Of a stretch of DNA of 64,000 nt, positions 12,643 through 24,080 are shown piece after piece. The notes beneath the pieces are model-generated. The model was not told where the DNA came from and made no database searches. It was given only the letters and a program-made list of their open reading frames with translations. Origin of the DNA: Datisca glomerata (Eukaryota > Streptophyta > Magnoliopsida > Cucurbitales > Datiscaceae); contig QANY01007306.1 in assembly GCA_003255025.1 (NCBI GenBank), positions 1,784,707 to 1,848,706 on the forward strand, written 5' to 3'. A program made the position numbers and the translations under genes. Every line of letters begins with the position of its first letter. Position 1 is the first letter of the stretch.

Positions 12643-13386
12643 TTGTTATGCAGTTAGGATTGTGCCCTAAAAAGCACTAGAATTCTATTGTGTTTATTGA
12701 GTCATTTAATTCTGATTAGTAATAAATAATTTATTATTATATTATGTGCAATAAATTTTTGTAAAATGTCCACAAGCATAATAATAGTTAGTTTATAGGT
12801 CCTATGAAGTTTAGTTCATGGCAACAATGTATTTAACCAAGAGTACTTTATGACTTGTAAATACTTAATTTTATAGTCTAATAAAGTTGGTAGTTTACTA
12901 AGAAAAGATTGTATTACATTAACTCTATTATGTAGATTGACTTACCTTAGTCACTAGGTGGAGTACCTAGTTAATGTACTACTGTATTTAGAATACATTG
13001 AAAAGACTAATGAGTCTGATTTTTTAGTAAAATACTATTAATTAAAAATCAAGACTCAATAGACAGTTGAGAGTGTTATGAGCTCATATTTAATACCTTA
13101 GTTATTTTGATCTATTAAAAATGTAACTGAGTCAGTCAACATATTTTGTAGGTTGGATGACTGAGTTATTAAATAGTGAATCCATAGATTCTCAATAGTA
13201 AAATCTATAACACTTTTAATTAATTGACATAATATCTCTTTGGTAATTAATTTATGTGGTCACAGTAAACTAAACACTTAGTATATTTTGTGGAGTATTA
13301 GAGACTCAATAATTTTACTTGAGACATCAAGCATGAAAATTATCATAGTTAACCTATAGAATGAATTTGAAACCTATGGATACCAA
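12643..13386 (+). repeat. Possible older copia LTR, left part
   Basis: The block starting near TTAGGATTGTGCCCTAAAAA resembles the start of plant copia LTRs. It ends at the insertion point of element B1, and plausible continuation follows at 19631. No second copy is in the window, so the identification rests on sequence style only. Confidence 0.3.
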
Positions 13387-13673
13387 TTAAGAGATAAAAT
13401 AGGAAAAACGTGAAAGTGAAAGAAATGTAAGAATAGTTGTAGAGATGAGAGAAGAAGAAGAAGGAAAGCAAGAGAAGAACATAAAACAACAAGAAAGAGG
13501 AAAACAATGAATAACCTCTATTACTCAATGGACAAAGCCATGCAACATACATACTAATATAATACCCTTAAAAGTAGTTAAGGCAACACCTTAACACCAA
13601 GATCAAAACCACATAGAATAATAACCCTACTAAGAAATAACTAAAGGAAGATAACTAACTTGTACAGTTAACA
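13387..13673 (-). repeat. 3' LTR of B1
   Basis: Matches 19347-19630 along its whole length, including the shared block TGAATAACCTCTATTACTCA. On the minus strand it begins TGTTAACTGTACAAGTTAG. Confidence 0.88.
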
Positions 13674-13689
13674 TCCTCCCGTAAACTGA

Positions 13690-15170
13690 TGCCAAGTTTA
13701 AAGGGCATCAGTTTGTTCCTCAAAAATATAAAATGAGGATTACATAATGGCTTAGTAAAAAGTTTTGCTAGCTGGAAGTGAGAGTCTATGTGTTGAACTT
13801 GAAGATCCTTCTTGACAACCTTCTCCTGAATGAAATGAAAGTCAACTTCTACATGCTTAGTTCACGCATGGAAGATGGGATTGGAGGCAAGAGCAATTGC
13901 AGACGTGTTGTCACACTATAATTGGTGGTTTAGGCAGAAAGAAGTGTAAATCACATAATGGTTGTCTTATCCAAGATAATTCATCAGTTGTGTTGGCAAA
14001 AGCTTTATATTCAGTCTCTGTTGAAGACCTAGCAATGGTTGGTTGTTTCTTTACACACCAGAAGATGTGGTTGCTGCCAAGAAAGATCATGAAGCCAGTT
14101 TTGGACCTCCTACTAGATGGATCTCCTATCCAATCAGTATCACTGTAGACCTGCAAAGATAGAGAATTATGTTTAAATAGGATGCCATTAGATATAGTGC
14201 CAACAACATACCTTAATATAAGTTTGCCAACAGCAAAATGGGATGTAGTTGAGGTATGTATGAATTGACAAACCTTGTTGACAGCTAGATTGATATCAGG
14301 TCTGTGAAGGTCAAATACTACAATGAACTAACTAAACTTCTATATTCAGTGACACCAAGAGAGAAGAGCCACTATGACTGTATACAGAAGTTATGGTAGG
14401 GCAAGGAGAGAAGCAAGGTTTAACTTCCATCATTCCTCCCTTTAGAAGAATATCTTGAGCATACTTATGTTGATTAATAAAAGTACCAGAAGAACAATCC
14501 CCAATAAGTATTTTAAAGGACCTATATTAGTCATGTCAAAATTATGTTGAAGAGAAGAAATGAGATCACTAGTGTAGGCAATACCAATACCTGTGACAAT
14601 TATATCATCTAAGTAAAGAAGAAGATAAGTGAGAGAGTGATGATCAGATTTGACAAAGAGAGAAGTGTCAGCTTGTGAAGAACAAAACCTAAGTGTAAGA
14701 AGATGCGAAGTAAATGTATCAAACCAGGCTCTAGGAGCCTGTTTTAGACCATAAAGAGATTTCTACAGTTTACAAACATAATTAACGAATTTAGGATGTA
14801 CAAATCGTGGAGGTTGGGCCATGTAAAATTATTCATTTAAGTGACCATATAAAAAGGAATTCTTAACATCTAATTGCTTTAAGGGCCAATCATAATGAGC
14901 AATAAGGGCGAGAATAATTCTTACATTGTGTTTCTTGATGACAGGACTAAACATTTTATGATAGTCAAATTCAGGTTCTTTGTGAGATCCCTTAGCCACA
15001 AGCCTAACTTATAACTACGCAACAGATCCATCAAGGTGATATTTGAGCTTATATACTTATTTACAGCCTACTATATTTTTTGGGGAGGAAGAGGAACTAA
15101 AGTTCAAGTACCTTGATTTAAATGAGCATTGTATTCATCCTGCATTGCAATTGTCCATTCAAGCAATTTA
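13690..15170 (-). pseudogene. B1 reverse transcriptase and RNase H (broken)
   Basis: The RT starts near 15165 with a WTIAMQDEY-like segment, the usual start of copia RT. The catalytic box reads YLDD at 14615-14604, an accepted variant of YVDD. RNase H follows at 14156-13911 with the DTDWIGD segment, the SSTETEY segment holding the conserved Glu, and LSWIRQPLCDLHF. Frameshifts and stops divide the domain into short frames, so no full-length polyprotein can be made. It would copy element RNA into DNA in virus-like particles; here it is a fossil. Confidence 0.8.
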
Positions 15171-16275
15171 GAGGCGGAGGAGAAAGATGTTAGTTCAGAA
15201 GCTTTGGAAATGTAGATGATAGAAAAACACATTTCTTAGTAATGCCAGACTTAGATCTGGTTTGCATTTGATGTGTATTTGCCTGAATGATAGGACCAAA
15301 AGGATGAGATGTAAGTAAAAAGGTGGGAGTAGGATCAATATTGATATCAATGGTTAAGGTATCTAAAATATTAGGAAAGGTTTGAGAGCTAATAGGTTGA
15401 GAAGGGGCTAAGACGGTATGGGCTAAACTAGGAGATTTAGAAGGGGCATTATGATTGTTGACATCATTAGTAGAGTTATCAGTGTGTGAAGTGATAGGAA
15501 CAAAATCTCTACTAGCTAAAGAGATAAGTTTTTTTTGCAGTGAAGGAGAGTATGAAGTAGAAGCAGTATCATGTATAGCCGAATAGTTAGAAGAAGAAGC
15601 ATAAATAGATTTCTTAGAAATTTAAGCATAAGAAAAACACATTCATCAAATATAAAATATCTAGAAGTATAGGTTTTACCAGCAGTAGGATCATCACATA
15701 AGTAACCTTTAGAATTAAGGGGATAACCCAAAAAGATGCATTGAGTTGTTTTATGTTGGAGTTTATGAGAGTTATAAGGTTTTATGCATGGATAACAAGT
15801 ACAACAAAAATTCCAAGATAACTGTAGTTAGGTGGTGTGCCAAAGAATAATTTAAAAGGAGATTTATTATGAAGAGTTACAGAGGGCATTTTGTTAATAA
15901 GAAACACAGTAGTACAAAATACTTGAAACCATAATTGAAGAGGGGGAGAAGTAGTGTGAAGTAAAGCTAAGGCAGTCTCATCAAAGTGCCTGCTTTTCCT
16001 CTCAGCAATACCATTCTGCTAAGTATTATAGGGGCAGGGCTTTTTATGAGAAATACCTTGAGATTAAAAATAAGTTTTAAAGCAAAGACTGGAATATTCT
16101 CCACCCACATCTGTTCTTAAAGCCTTAATAGATTTAGAGACATGTTTCTCAGTAAAGGGCTTAAACAGTTTAAAAATAGAAGAACCCTCAAATTGTTTAG
16201 CCATAGGAAAGACCCAAGTGTATCTGGTCATGTCACTAATGAAGTAATTATAGTATTTGTAACCATTGAGAGAAG

Positions 16276-17536
16276 TATGGGTGTCGACTATTCAGTTCGG
16301 TCAATTTTTTGGGTAAAAATTGTACAAATTGGAAAGTTTCGGTTCAGCTATATATCAAACCAAACTGAACCATGAATAACACATGAATCGAATCGAACCT
16401 AACCGTGACTCACAGTCTGGTTTCATGGTTCAGCGATTACATTTTCAACTAGAAAATATATTATTCTGAACAAGCAAAAGTACTCTCACAACACTAACAA
16501 AACATGATTTGAAGAATCATTCAGTGCTCCATCATATGGTAAATTAACAACATAACGAATCAATATTAATGAAAACTCTAATTTAACACTAAATCAATTG
16601 ATACAGAACCCTAAATCAAAATAAAACCTTAAAATGAAATAATAGGTAAAATAATTTAGCTTGAAACTCAAAAGATGGAGCACAATCAATAGAACAGATC
16701 ATAGAGTTAAAAATTAAAAGATGGAGTGAAATCAGAGAGCTAGATCACGCTATAATGTTGATCGGGTAAAACTCAAATCAGAGATGGGGTAAAACCTAGA
16801 TCTAAGATCAGAAAAAAATAGATCTGATAATCGTGCCATAGATGTTGTTGCGGTAAATATATCCGATCGATCTATAGATGTCGATGGGGTAAAACCCAGA
16901 TCTGAGATGGGATAAAACCTATATTTGAGATCAGAAATCATAGATCTAAAAGTCACGCCGTAGATCTTATAGCGGTAGACAAATATCTGATATCATCCTA
17001 TGCCGATGTGGTAAAACCCAGATCTGAGATGGGGTAACCCAGATCTGAGATGGGATAACCCAGATCTGAGATCGCACTGTGGGTGGAGACGTGGTCAGGT
17101 ACAGTGGAGTTGGAGAGAGAGAGAGAGCCAGAATGCGAGAGAGTGCACTTGATATGGAGAGCTTTGACATGGCAGCCGAGAAGGCAAAAGAGAGAGAATG
17201 GGAAGAGGAGAGAGAGAGTGTGGAAGGGAAGAGAAAGAGAGTGGAAAAGAAGTAAGAGTGTTTGAAAAGAAGAGATGAAAGCAGTGGTTGAAACAAAGCT
17301 TTAGGGTTTAGGTACAAATAGATTAGCATATATATATAGGGTTTATTTAATTTCATTTACATTTCGGTTCGGTTCGATTCTAAAATGACCTGAATTCTGA
17401 ACCAAACTAAAATTTCAGTTTTCTAATATCTACGAGTCGAACTGAACCGAAGCTCATAAAAGAAACGACCAAACTGGTCATTTTCAGTTCAGCTCAGTTC
17501 AATTTTACCGATTCGGTACCTTTTTTAACACCCCTA
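16276..17536. mobile_element. Non-autonomous hAT-type transposon
   Basis: The 1.26-kb insertion starts TATGGGTGTC and ends AACACCCCTA, an imperfect inverted terminal repeat of the TAGGGGTG type common in plant hAT elements. It is flanked by 8-bp direct repeats GAGAGAAG (16268-16275) and AAGAGAAG (17537-17544), with one mismatch; an 8-bp duplication is typical of hAT. Subterminal GGTTCGGTTCG-like motifs occur near both ends. No transposase is present. It splits the integrase reading frame of B1, and removing it restores colinearity of the host element. Confidence 0.82.
17019..17072. repeat. 21-bp tandem repeat within the hAT element
   Basis: The unit CAGATCTGAGATGGG starts at 17019, 17040 and 17061. 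More diverged copies of the same motif are scattered from 16775 to 16935. Confidence 0.8.
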
Positions 17537-18294
17537 AAGAGAAGTAACAGGGGGTGGACCACCAAACATCACTATGGAGAAGTTGAAGATTAGAAGTAGA
17601 GGAAGATTGAGACATAGAAAAAGGAAGCTTTGACATTTTATTGTAAAGATAACTAGTTATATTCATTTAGAAGAATCAGAGAAACTAGTAGAAGTACATG
17701 ACATATGAGCATTATTCAAGATTTACCTAACAACATTATTAGAGGCATGGCCAAGTCTCTCATGCAAGATTTTATCATTAATTCTAGTGCCAAAAATGCA
17801 ATAGGACCAAGAGTAGAGTCTGCTTGATGTGAACAGGAATATATGTGGGTATGAGATATAGCCCGTTGTTAATGTGTCATTTGTACACAACTTGACCCGA
17901 GGCATTGTCCTGAATGAGGAGGTAAGAAGCATCAAATAAAAATTTACAGTTATTATCTTTACAATATTTATAGACAAAAAGAAGATTAGAACAAAGATTA
18001 GGAACACAAAAATTTAGGCATTTTAAAAGAATGAGAAGAATATGCAAGAAAACTAAGTCGGGATGAGTAACAGGCAAGACTTGTCCATTGCCTATAGCCA
18101 CATTATTTGCACCGCTATATTTAGAAAGAGTAAATAGATTACTTAGCTCCAGGGTTAGGTGAGAGTTACACTCAGTATTAGATAACCAAACTTGAGAATC
18201 AGAACATGCAAGTGAGAAGGTCATGGTGGCCATGGGAGCGAGGGTGGCATATGGATTCTTGCCTTGATAATAAAAGTTCATCTTGTGATAACAA

Positions 18295-19317
18295 TCAACC
18301 GGAGAGTGACCAGGATTTATACATATTTGCATTGAATTTTAGAGCCATGATTGCTAAAAGATGCATCTTGATTGTAGTTAAGACCACATTTGAGGGAGGG
18401 TTGAAAGGTCTGTGACGGGGGAGGAGCACCAAGAATGGAGGAACCTTGATTGAGATTAAAGAAATTTCTATCTCTGCCAGAATTAAATCTCCCAGTGTTG
18501 AATCTACCTCCTCTAAAGGACTTGAAATTTCTACCTCTATTTTTGCCTTTGAAGTAATTTGTGTTTCGAGTAGCCACAAAAGCAGTTGGCTGGAATAGAC
18601 TTTCGTGTTGCTTGTTTTGAGATTCCAAGATTTGCTCTTCAAATTTGAGGAGAACGTAAAGTTCTTCGAGAGTCATAGGTTCAACTCTTGTTCTAATTGA
18701 AGTTCTTAAAAGATTGTACTCACTGGGAAGCCCATTGAGAGTGTAGATTAGATTGTCTTCATCCTCAATAGTAATAGAAACAACAACAAATTTATCCTTT
18801 AATTCTTTGATTTTTTGAATGTATGAGTCAATATTTCCATTGCTCTTCTTAGGCACTGATTGAAGATCATATTTTAGTTGAAGGATTTTCGATATTGAGA
18901 TGGAGGAAAATCTCATTTCAATAGAATTCTAGACTTCTCTTGATGTCTGGCGGCCAACTATAAAAGACAAGGCCATTGGAGATAAGGTAGCATTGATAAG
19001 AGTGATAAGAGCTTGATCTTGAGATGTCCAAAGATCAAATTTTGGATTAGGAGAGGTTGTAAGTTCTCCTTTGTCATTTGAAAGAAATATGTTAGGACCG
19101 GGTACAGACCCATCAATATAGCCAAACACGGAGTAGGCCTTGAGGATGGAGGAGATTTGGTACTTTCAGATGATAAAATTTGAAGAATCGAGGCGTGTGG
19201 AGATAAGATTGCAGATATTATAAAGGAGAAATATGGGAGGGTGGAGTTGTGAATCGGTGTATTCGAGGCAGTATTACGAGTGGTGTTTTAAGAAGTTGTA
19301 GAAGAATTGGAAGACAT
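18295..19317 (-). pseudogene. B1 gag (broken)
   Basis: The start codon at 19317 follows the primer site by 17 bp. The frame includes FGYIDGSVPGP, LWTSQDQALITLINATLSP and TIEDEDNLIYTLNGLPSEYN, the copia gag region (UBN2/retrotran_gag type) that packages element RNA. An Arg/Gly-rich tail (FRGGRFNTGRFNSGR) precedes the zinc-knuckle region near 18300. An in-frame stop near 18930 and a frameshift before the knuckle inactivate it. The same blocks occur in B2 gag. Confidence 0.82.
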
Positions 19318-19333
19318 TGACGTGAGTCTATAT

Positions 19334-19346
19334 GGCTCTGATACCA
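19334..19346 (-). promoter_or_regulatory. Primer binding site of B1
   Basis: The minus strand reads TGGTATCAGAGCC immediately after the LTR end, the canonical copia site for initiator tRNA-Met. Confidence 0.88.
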
Positions 19347-19630
19347 TGAAGAGATAAAAGAGAAGAATGTGAAAGAGAAAGAAACGCAAGAAGAATTGCA
19401 GAGATGAGAGAAGAAGAATAAGGAAATCAAGAGAAGAAAGGAAGATGACAAGAAAGAAGAAAACAATGAATAACCTCTATTACTCAATGGACAAAGCCAT
19501 GCAACATCCGGACTAAATAATACCCTTGAAAACAGTTAAGTCAACACCATAACACCAAGATCAAAACTACATAGAGTAATAACCTAATAAGCAATAACTA
19601 AATGAAGTTAACTAACTTGTACAGTTAACA
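19347..19630 (-). repeat. 5' LTR of B1
   Basis: 284 bp, begins TGTTAACTG and ends ...TCTCTTCA on the minus strand, pairing with 13387-13673. Confidence 0.88.
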
Positions 19631-20208
19631 AACAAGATGTGTACAAATATGAGATAGATAGTAATTAACATAATTATACATGGTACTATATTTTGGAAGA
19701 GTGTTATATAATGAATAATAGATAAAGAATAGTTATGTCGAGTAACATAAAGTACACACATGGAGTTCAACTACGATTTTATAGTGAAGTTAATCGTAAT
19801 TAATAATTAATAAATTTAATTATAATTTTAATCGGTAGATTTTATTAATTATGTGCCCAAACATATTTTTATCATTTTCATCTCCTTACTAACTTCGGAT
19901 TTGAGTTGTTGTGATGAGACTTATTTAATAAATCAATGGCTCAACATGAATACTTTACAGTCAACTGAGTGACTTAAAGAACTAGTTCAATTTTATTTTT
20001 TTCAAAGACCAAAACTTCTTAAAATTAATTAATTTATTTTAATTAATTGAATATTAACAAAAATATTACGGTCTGGAATTTAATTCCCAACCATTGCTTT
20101 GCCATGAGTTACATTGTAACTCATGGCTGTGAAAAGGCTTGATAAGTTCTTAATATATTAAAGAAACTGTTTTTTAATTCTTCATTGTTTTCTAAGATTT
20201 TCAACAAA
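19631..20208 (+). repeat. Possible older copia LTR, right part
   Basis: AT-rich sequence following B1 with an inverted pair ATGAGTTACA / TGTAACTCAT (20104-20125) and a possible end TTTTCAACA near 20208. It is the presumed continuation of 12643-13386; there is no second copy to test this. Confidence 0.25.
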
Positions 20209-20751
20209 GGTAAGAAAGAAAGAATTGGAATTGGTTTTCGTTTTCGTTTTGTTTAAATTTTCACTCATTTTTAGTTTTGATTGATGGTTCGAATAATAAA
20301 AAAAAAATTATGAGATTTTGATCTTCACGTTTTAAAATATATTTTTTTCATATGTAGATTATTATTTTTAAAATCAAATATTTTCTTGTGGATTTTTTGA
20401 GTCATGTTATAGTATGACACTGCATAGGTGCTAGTGTCATTTCCAATTTAAAGTTCAATCACTTTGGATGACACAATTGGGAAAAACTTTGATCTAAGTA
20501 AACGTGATAAAAAATATATATGTATAATAAATATATTAAAACAGCAAAAGCAGAGTTTAAGTACATGATTACACGAAGACATGGCATGATCCTGTATTTA
20601 TGCCTCAAAACACAAGGAACTTTCGTGGATGTAACATTTCATAACTTTTTGAAAATCCTCTTTTTTGGGACCAATTAATGGAGAAATAGGTACAATGGGC
20701 AAAAGAATAAATAATATAATAAGTTAATGATTAATTTTATTAATTAGCGTG
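20209..20751. other. Intergenic, 3' flank of the lipase gene
   Basis: No reading frame. On the minus strand this is downstream of the lipase stop; an AATAAA hexamer (20741-20736) lies only about 10 bases past the stop, too close to be a confident polyadenylation signal. Confidence 0.4.
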
Positions 20752-22350
20752 TCAAGATGGACTGGGCAGGCAGCCAGACATGGACCTCTCAAGGTGGTTT
20801 AAGCTCAAGGCGTTTGCCTTGCTTGTGTACAATTTCTTCATATTAGATTTCTGGTCATGAAGCAATCTCAACAGGCTTCTCTTTGCATTTGGTCTAAATG
20901 GACAATTTGATGCCAAAAACCCATCTACCAAATGCAAATATGCTTCCAAGTCATGACAACATGCTGCATCTGCATTCGACTTCAAATACGGTGACATTTT
21001 CGTATCCACCCGTAATTCAGTCCCGACGTGGGAGTACGCCAATGGCATATTTTTTATGACCATATCGAAGACTCCTAAGACTTCCATGTTGTTTTGTTTA
21101 TCATTTGGTTTCTCGCCGACTAGTGCCACAGGCACTTTAGTCACCACGTCTTGAGAATTCACTATTCTTAATACTTTTACATTTTTCATATTTATTCGAT
21201 CTGCGAATCCTCTGTTGCCAACACGGGGACCACCAAAGGAGAATACAGCTACCGGGGGTACGTTTGGTGCACAAGTGCTAATTTCGTCAGCTACTAGGAG
21301 GGCCAAGGCAGCACCAAGGCTATGTCCAGTGACGGTAATGCTTAGTGTCTCACCTCTGTACACTTCCATCAATCGGTGTACTTCTTCAACCACTGACTCA
21401 GCTAAGCTTTGCACCTGAGCCCCTTGAGTCTTGTATAGGCTTTGGAATCCACACTCCACTTTGGGTTGATCTCGAGTTGGGCTGTCAGTATGATCCGACA
21501 TGTTGATCAAGTGAGCCCTAACATTCTCAGCCCATTCGAGACACGTGGCTGTACCGCGGAGGGCAATGACTATATCCCTCCGTCCCAATCGTCCGATCTC
21601 ACGTTTATCGTCACAAACCGCTATGTACCCGATCCAACTCGACCGTTGAGTCATCCATCCAAGATCAGGTGCCACATCATCCACCCAAGAAGGCAAGCCA
21701 ACTGATGAAGTAGCGTAAAGACTTTTCGTCACTTTGTAAGTCCTATCGGGCAAAGCCACATGGCGAGGCAAAGGCGGTTCTTCGGTTGACATGGCAGGAT
21801 TTGAATGGAAAGCATGGTAGGCTGATTGAACGAACTCACCATACCTGACCACCTCTCGCCGGAGGTTTTCATCGAGTGGGTCGAGGAGGCCAGACCAATC
21901 ATTACAGCCGTGGTACTCGCGCCACCGGCTACCAAGGTTGTTTCTCGGAGAGTACTCGGCCGTCTTGGACAAAAGCCGCTGAAGGTGGTTAAGATGACGT
22001 GGGGACATTTCTTCGGCGGCTTTAATTTGAGGCCAAATTCTAGCTAAATTGAGACCTTCAAGTGGGCCTTTCCCCTTGTCGGGCAATGATCCGGATTTAT
22101 TGGGGTCTTTCTGAATTGGTTGTGGGTCAAGTAATTTGTTGGCTGGAGTTTGCTTTTGAAGGAGCTTCTCAAGGTTGGAGAGGTGCTGCCGAGTCAACCC
22201 AGTGCCGGAGGAGGTAGCCGTTTTTAGAGACTGCGAATTTGGTGGTGGATTTGTTGATGGGTTTAATCGGGACATTTTGGTCTTAAAGCTGGCTCGCCTC
22301 GCCTGAAATAAATGGAGATTTTGAGCCGGAATAGTTGAGCCGATATTCAT
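20752..22350 (-). CDS. Chloroplast-type DAD1-like phospholipase A1 (class I)
   Basis: A single uninterrupted frame of 532 codons, with no intron, as is usual for this plant family. It belongs to the alpha/beta-hydrolase lipase class 3 fold and should release the sn-1 fatty acid from glycerolipids; family members in plastids supply fatty acids for jasmonate synthesis or lipid turnover. The nucleophile is Ser344 in GHSLG, the acid is probably Asp401 in [10 protein letters not shown], and the base is probably His466 in the HDLEAYLH segment. [14 protein letters not shown] (256-269) and [10 protein letters not shown] (370-379) are further family blocks. The first 50-60 residues are Ser/Thr/Gln/Arg-rich with few acids, consistent with a transit peptide. 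I chose the start [10 protein letters not shown] because the frame upstream (to 22533) looks like AT-rich untranslated DNA. The segment [18 protein letters not shown] recalls the PLA1-I alpha group (DONGLE-like), but subgroup assignment needs a tree. The substrate is not deducible. Confidence 0.93.
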   Translation of the reverse strand: MNIGSTIPAQNLHLFQARRASFKTKMSRLNPSTNPPPNSQSLKTATSSGTGLTRQHLSNLEKLLQKQTPANKLLDPQPIQKDPNKSGSLPDKGKGPLEGLNLARIWPQIKAAEEMSPRHLNHLQRLLSKTAEYSPRNNLGSRWREYHGCNDWSGLLDPLDENLRREVVRYGEFVQSAYHAFHSNPAMSTEEPPLPRHVALPDRTYKVTKSLYATSSVGLPSWVDDVAPDLGWMTQRSSWIGYIAVCDDKREIGRLGRRDIVIALRGTATCLEWAENVRAHLINMSDHTDSPTRDQPKVECGFQSLYKTQGAQVQSLAESVVEEVHRLMEVYRGETLSITVTGHSLGAALALLVADEISTCAPNVPPVAVFSFGGPRVGNRGFADRINMKNVKVLRIVNSQDVVTKVPVALVGEKPNDKQNNMEVLGVFDMVIKNMPLAYSHVGTELRVDTKMSPYLKSNADAACCHDLEAYLHLVDGFLASNCPFRPNAKRSLLRLLHDQKSNMKKLYTSKANALSLNHLERSMSGCLPSPS

Positions 22351-22404
22351 GTTGATGTTGAGAGAGAGAAACAGAAACCAAGTTGGATTGAAGGGATCAG
22401 AGAA

Positions 22405-22415
22405 CCAATAAATAG
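22405..22415 (-). promoter_or_regulatory. Possible TATA-like box of the lipase gene
   Basis: The minus strand reads CTATTTATTGG about 55-65 bp before the start codon, followed by a CT-rich leader (22372-22355), a common arrangement in plant promoters. It is only a motif match. Confidence 0.3.
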
Positions 22416-23085
22416 AAGTTTGGTTCACCAAATGACACTGAATATCTAACAAAATTACAAGGCAAACCTTAACCAAAGTCGAAAAGAATATTGTAAATAA
22501 AATAAGATGAGGGTTAAAACAATGAAATAGCAAGCTTAATTGACCATTCCCTTCAAATTTGAATGAGAAGGAACAAAAGTCATTCTTAAAAGTCTGCGTC
22601 GAGCGTGTAAGGGTCTCTGTCCCCGCTTTTTAACACTTCCTTGTTTTACCAAATTACCCTTTTAAAACTTTTATTATATCGTTTCTTGAACCAAACGGCT
22701 TTTTTTCTTTTTAGCTGATAAACTACCCCTTTACACCTTTTCTTTTATTGACTTTTCACGAAATTGACTAAATTGTACGGTACAAGTGATAAAAACCTCC
22801 AATGGAACAGTAAATAAGAGTGTTTATGAATTGAAAAACATGTATACATTTTTTGCATTACTCAAGTAATAAACTAAATCAAATCACCTCAAGTTGATTT
22901 CACTATTATATACTTTTTTATGGGAGAATATTGATTGACTAGAACCTGGTTACAAAGATAAATTCAAATATATAGACTACAAGATCTTCGAAGTACAATC
23001 TTGTGCAATAAACGAACGAAACAATAGAAATTCATTGTCAAATAGGGAGGCAGAATAAGCCCGATAGAAGGTAATTGTTGACAGC
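22416..23085. other. Intergenic, lipase upstream region
   Basis: Upstream DNA of the lipase up to copia element C. No gene seen. It would hold the promoter; no specific element could be assigned. Confidence 0.4.
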
Positions 23086-23574
23086 TGTTGAATTCTTAAT
23101 CCAACGTTGAACTTATGTGTAAAATAATTATATGTTGCAGACTGTCAAATAAAGTTAAACCCAATTAAAAATGATCTATTAAGGTTTGAATAATTCAGGT
23201 TTTAATGTATCTGATAGATTGTAGACCTTTTAATGTGTAGAGACTTTAAGGTAATTTTTATTTTTATGATGAGCTAAAATAGAAATACCAAAAGATGCAT
23301 TATCTATAAGTGGTCATGATCCTCACGTTACATGATAACAGAAAACCATTATATTCTCCCTAATAACCTATCGTTAGAGAGAAAACTGAGAGGCTTAATC
23401 AAGGGGACTCTCAGATAGAGAATCGTGTAAATCTAGAAGGTCAATCGCTCGACTTTAAACAACGATTTATCATCATGGATTCAGGTACACTTCTACTCTA
23501 TATTGATTTGATTCTTTGTATGTTCAACATGAGATCTTGAGATTTTATTGAGATACGATTTATATCGACTAACA
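23086..23574 (+). repeat. 5' LTR of C
   Basis: Begins TGTTGAATTC and ends ...CGACTAACA, 489 bp, directly followed by the primer site. Confidence 0.88.
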
Positions 23575-23576
23575 AG

Positions 23577-23588
23577 TGGTATCAGAAC
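23577..23588 (+). promoter_or_regulatory. Primer binding site of C
   Basis: TGGTATCAGAAC, two bases after the LTR, one mismatch from the canonical initiator tRNA-Met site. Confidence 0.85.
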
Positions 23589-23765
23589 ATATCAAGTTAA
23601 ATCATTGAGAATCAAGATATTATGTTCTAGATCCATGATTATAGGTATTTTTTGTGTTTACGTTTCGATATTCTTGAGTTTAATAATTGTTTGACGATTT
23701 ATTAGATTTGAGAACAATTCATTTTATGGGATTTTTTCAGGAATTTTTGTTTGGTTTTGGAACTA

Positions 23766-24080
23766 CTGGTCGGTGGTCTCACTATCGCCAGTGGAAGGTG
23801 ACTGGCTAGCGAATTGGCCACACTGACGAGAAGAAACCGCGGCCTTGACCACAACTATCTGAATGAGAAAGTCACGGCCTCGGCTGTGACTACCAAAGAA
23901 AGTCGTGGCCGAGGCCGCGACTTCAGGTTTAAGAAAGGCCACAGCCTGGCCGCGGCTGTCTGAGGGAGCTGCAACCTTAGCCGCGGCAACAAGGACTAGC
24001 GACGACCATGGCCGCCAGTCACTTAAGATGAAAACCCTAGGGTGTACCCTAGGTTTGGACACGAGTCGGGTTGATTCGAC
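23766..24080 (+). other. GC-rich structured leader of C
   Basis: A GC-rich island in the untranslated leader with repeated GGCCGCGGC-like motifs. Imperfect or perfect hairpins are visible at 23871-23890, 23902-23921 and 23941-23959. Such leaders may carry RNA packaging or dimerisation structures; that role is inference. Confidence 0.6.

Larger units (their letters stand above)
15516..18294 (-). pseudogene. B1 protease and integrase (broken, split by hAT element)
   Basis: The protease region near 18180-18060 has VWLSNTECNSHLT where the family has a DTG-type active site, so the catalytic Asp-Thr-Gly is lost (NTE). A GAG-pre-integrase motif follows (LHERLGHAS, about 17760-17730). The catalytic core begins LLHSDVWW just above 17544; after the hAT insertion it resumes with YKYYNYFISDMTRYTW and RTDVGGEY below 16275, so the first two catalytic Asp residues are retained. 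The integrase C-terminal part with GYPLNSKGYLCDDP and KTYTSRYFIFDE lies at 15731-15620. The element is disabled both by the insertion and by stops. Confidence 0.78.
13387..19630 (-). mobile_element. Copia element B1
   Basis: Minus-strand LTR retrotransposon with LTRs of about 285 bp. 5' LTR is 19630-19347, primer site TGGTATCAGAGCC at 19346-19334, gag from 19317, protease, integrase, reverse transcriptase and RNase H, then a purine-rich GGGAGGA tract directly before the 3' LTR at 13673-13387. The order protease-integrase-RT-RNase H defines Ty1/copia. The flanking pentamers ACCAA (13382-13386) and AACAA (19631-19635) differ at one position and look like the target duplication. The frames carry frameshifts and stops, and integrase is split by a hAT element. 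Gag and RT protein sequence closely resemble element B2 at 57926-62930, so both belong to one family. Confidence 0.88.

Noticed and set aside
16967..17356. 129-codon minus-strand frame in the hAT element
   Set aside because: Low-complexity Ser/Leu-rich translation of GA-rich and tandem repeat DNA; no transposase motif.
22351..22533. Upstream in-frame extension of the lipase to a Met at 22533
   Set aside because: The extra 61 residues are hydrophobic and irregular, unlike a plastid transit peptide, and a TATA-like motif and CT-rich leader lie inside this stretch.
23763..24062. 99-codon minus-strand frame in the GC-rich leader
   Set aside because: It is the reverse of the GC-rich untranslated leader with palindromic modules; no family resemblance.
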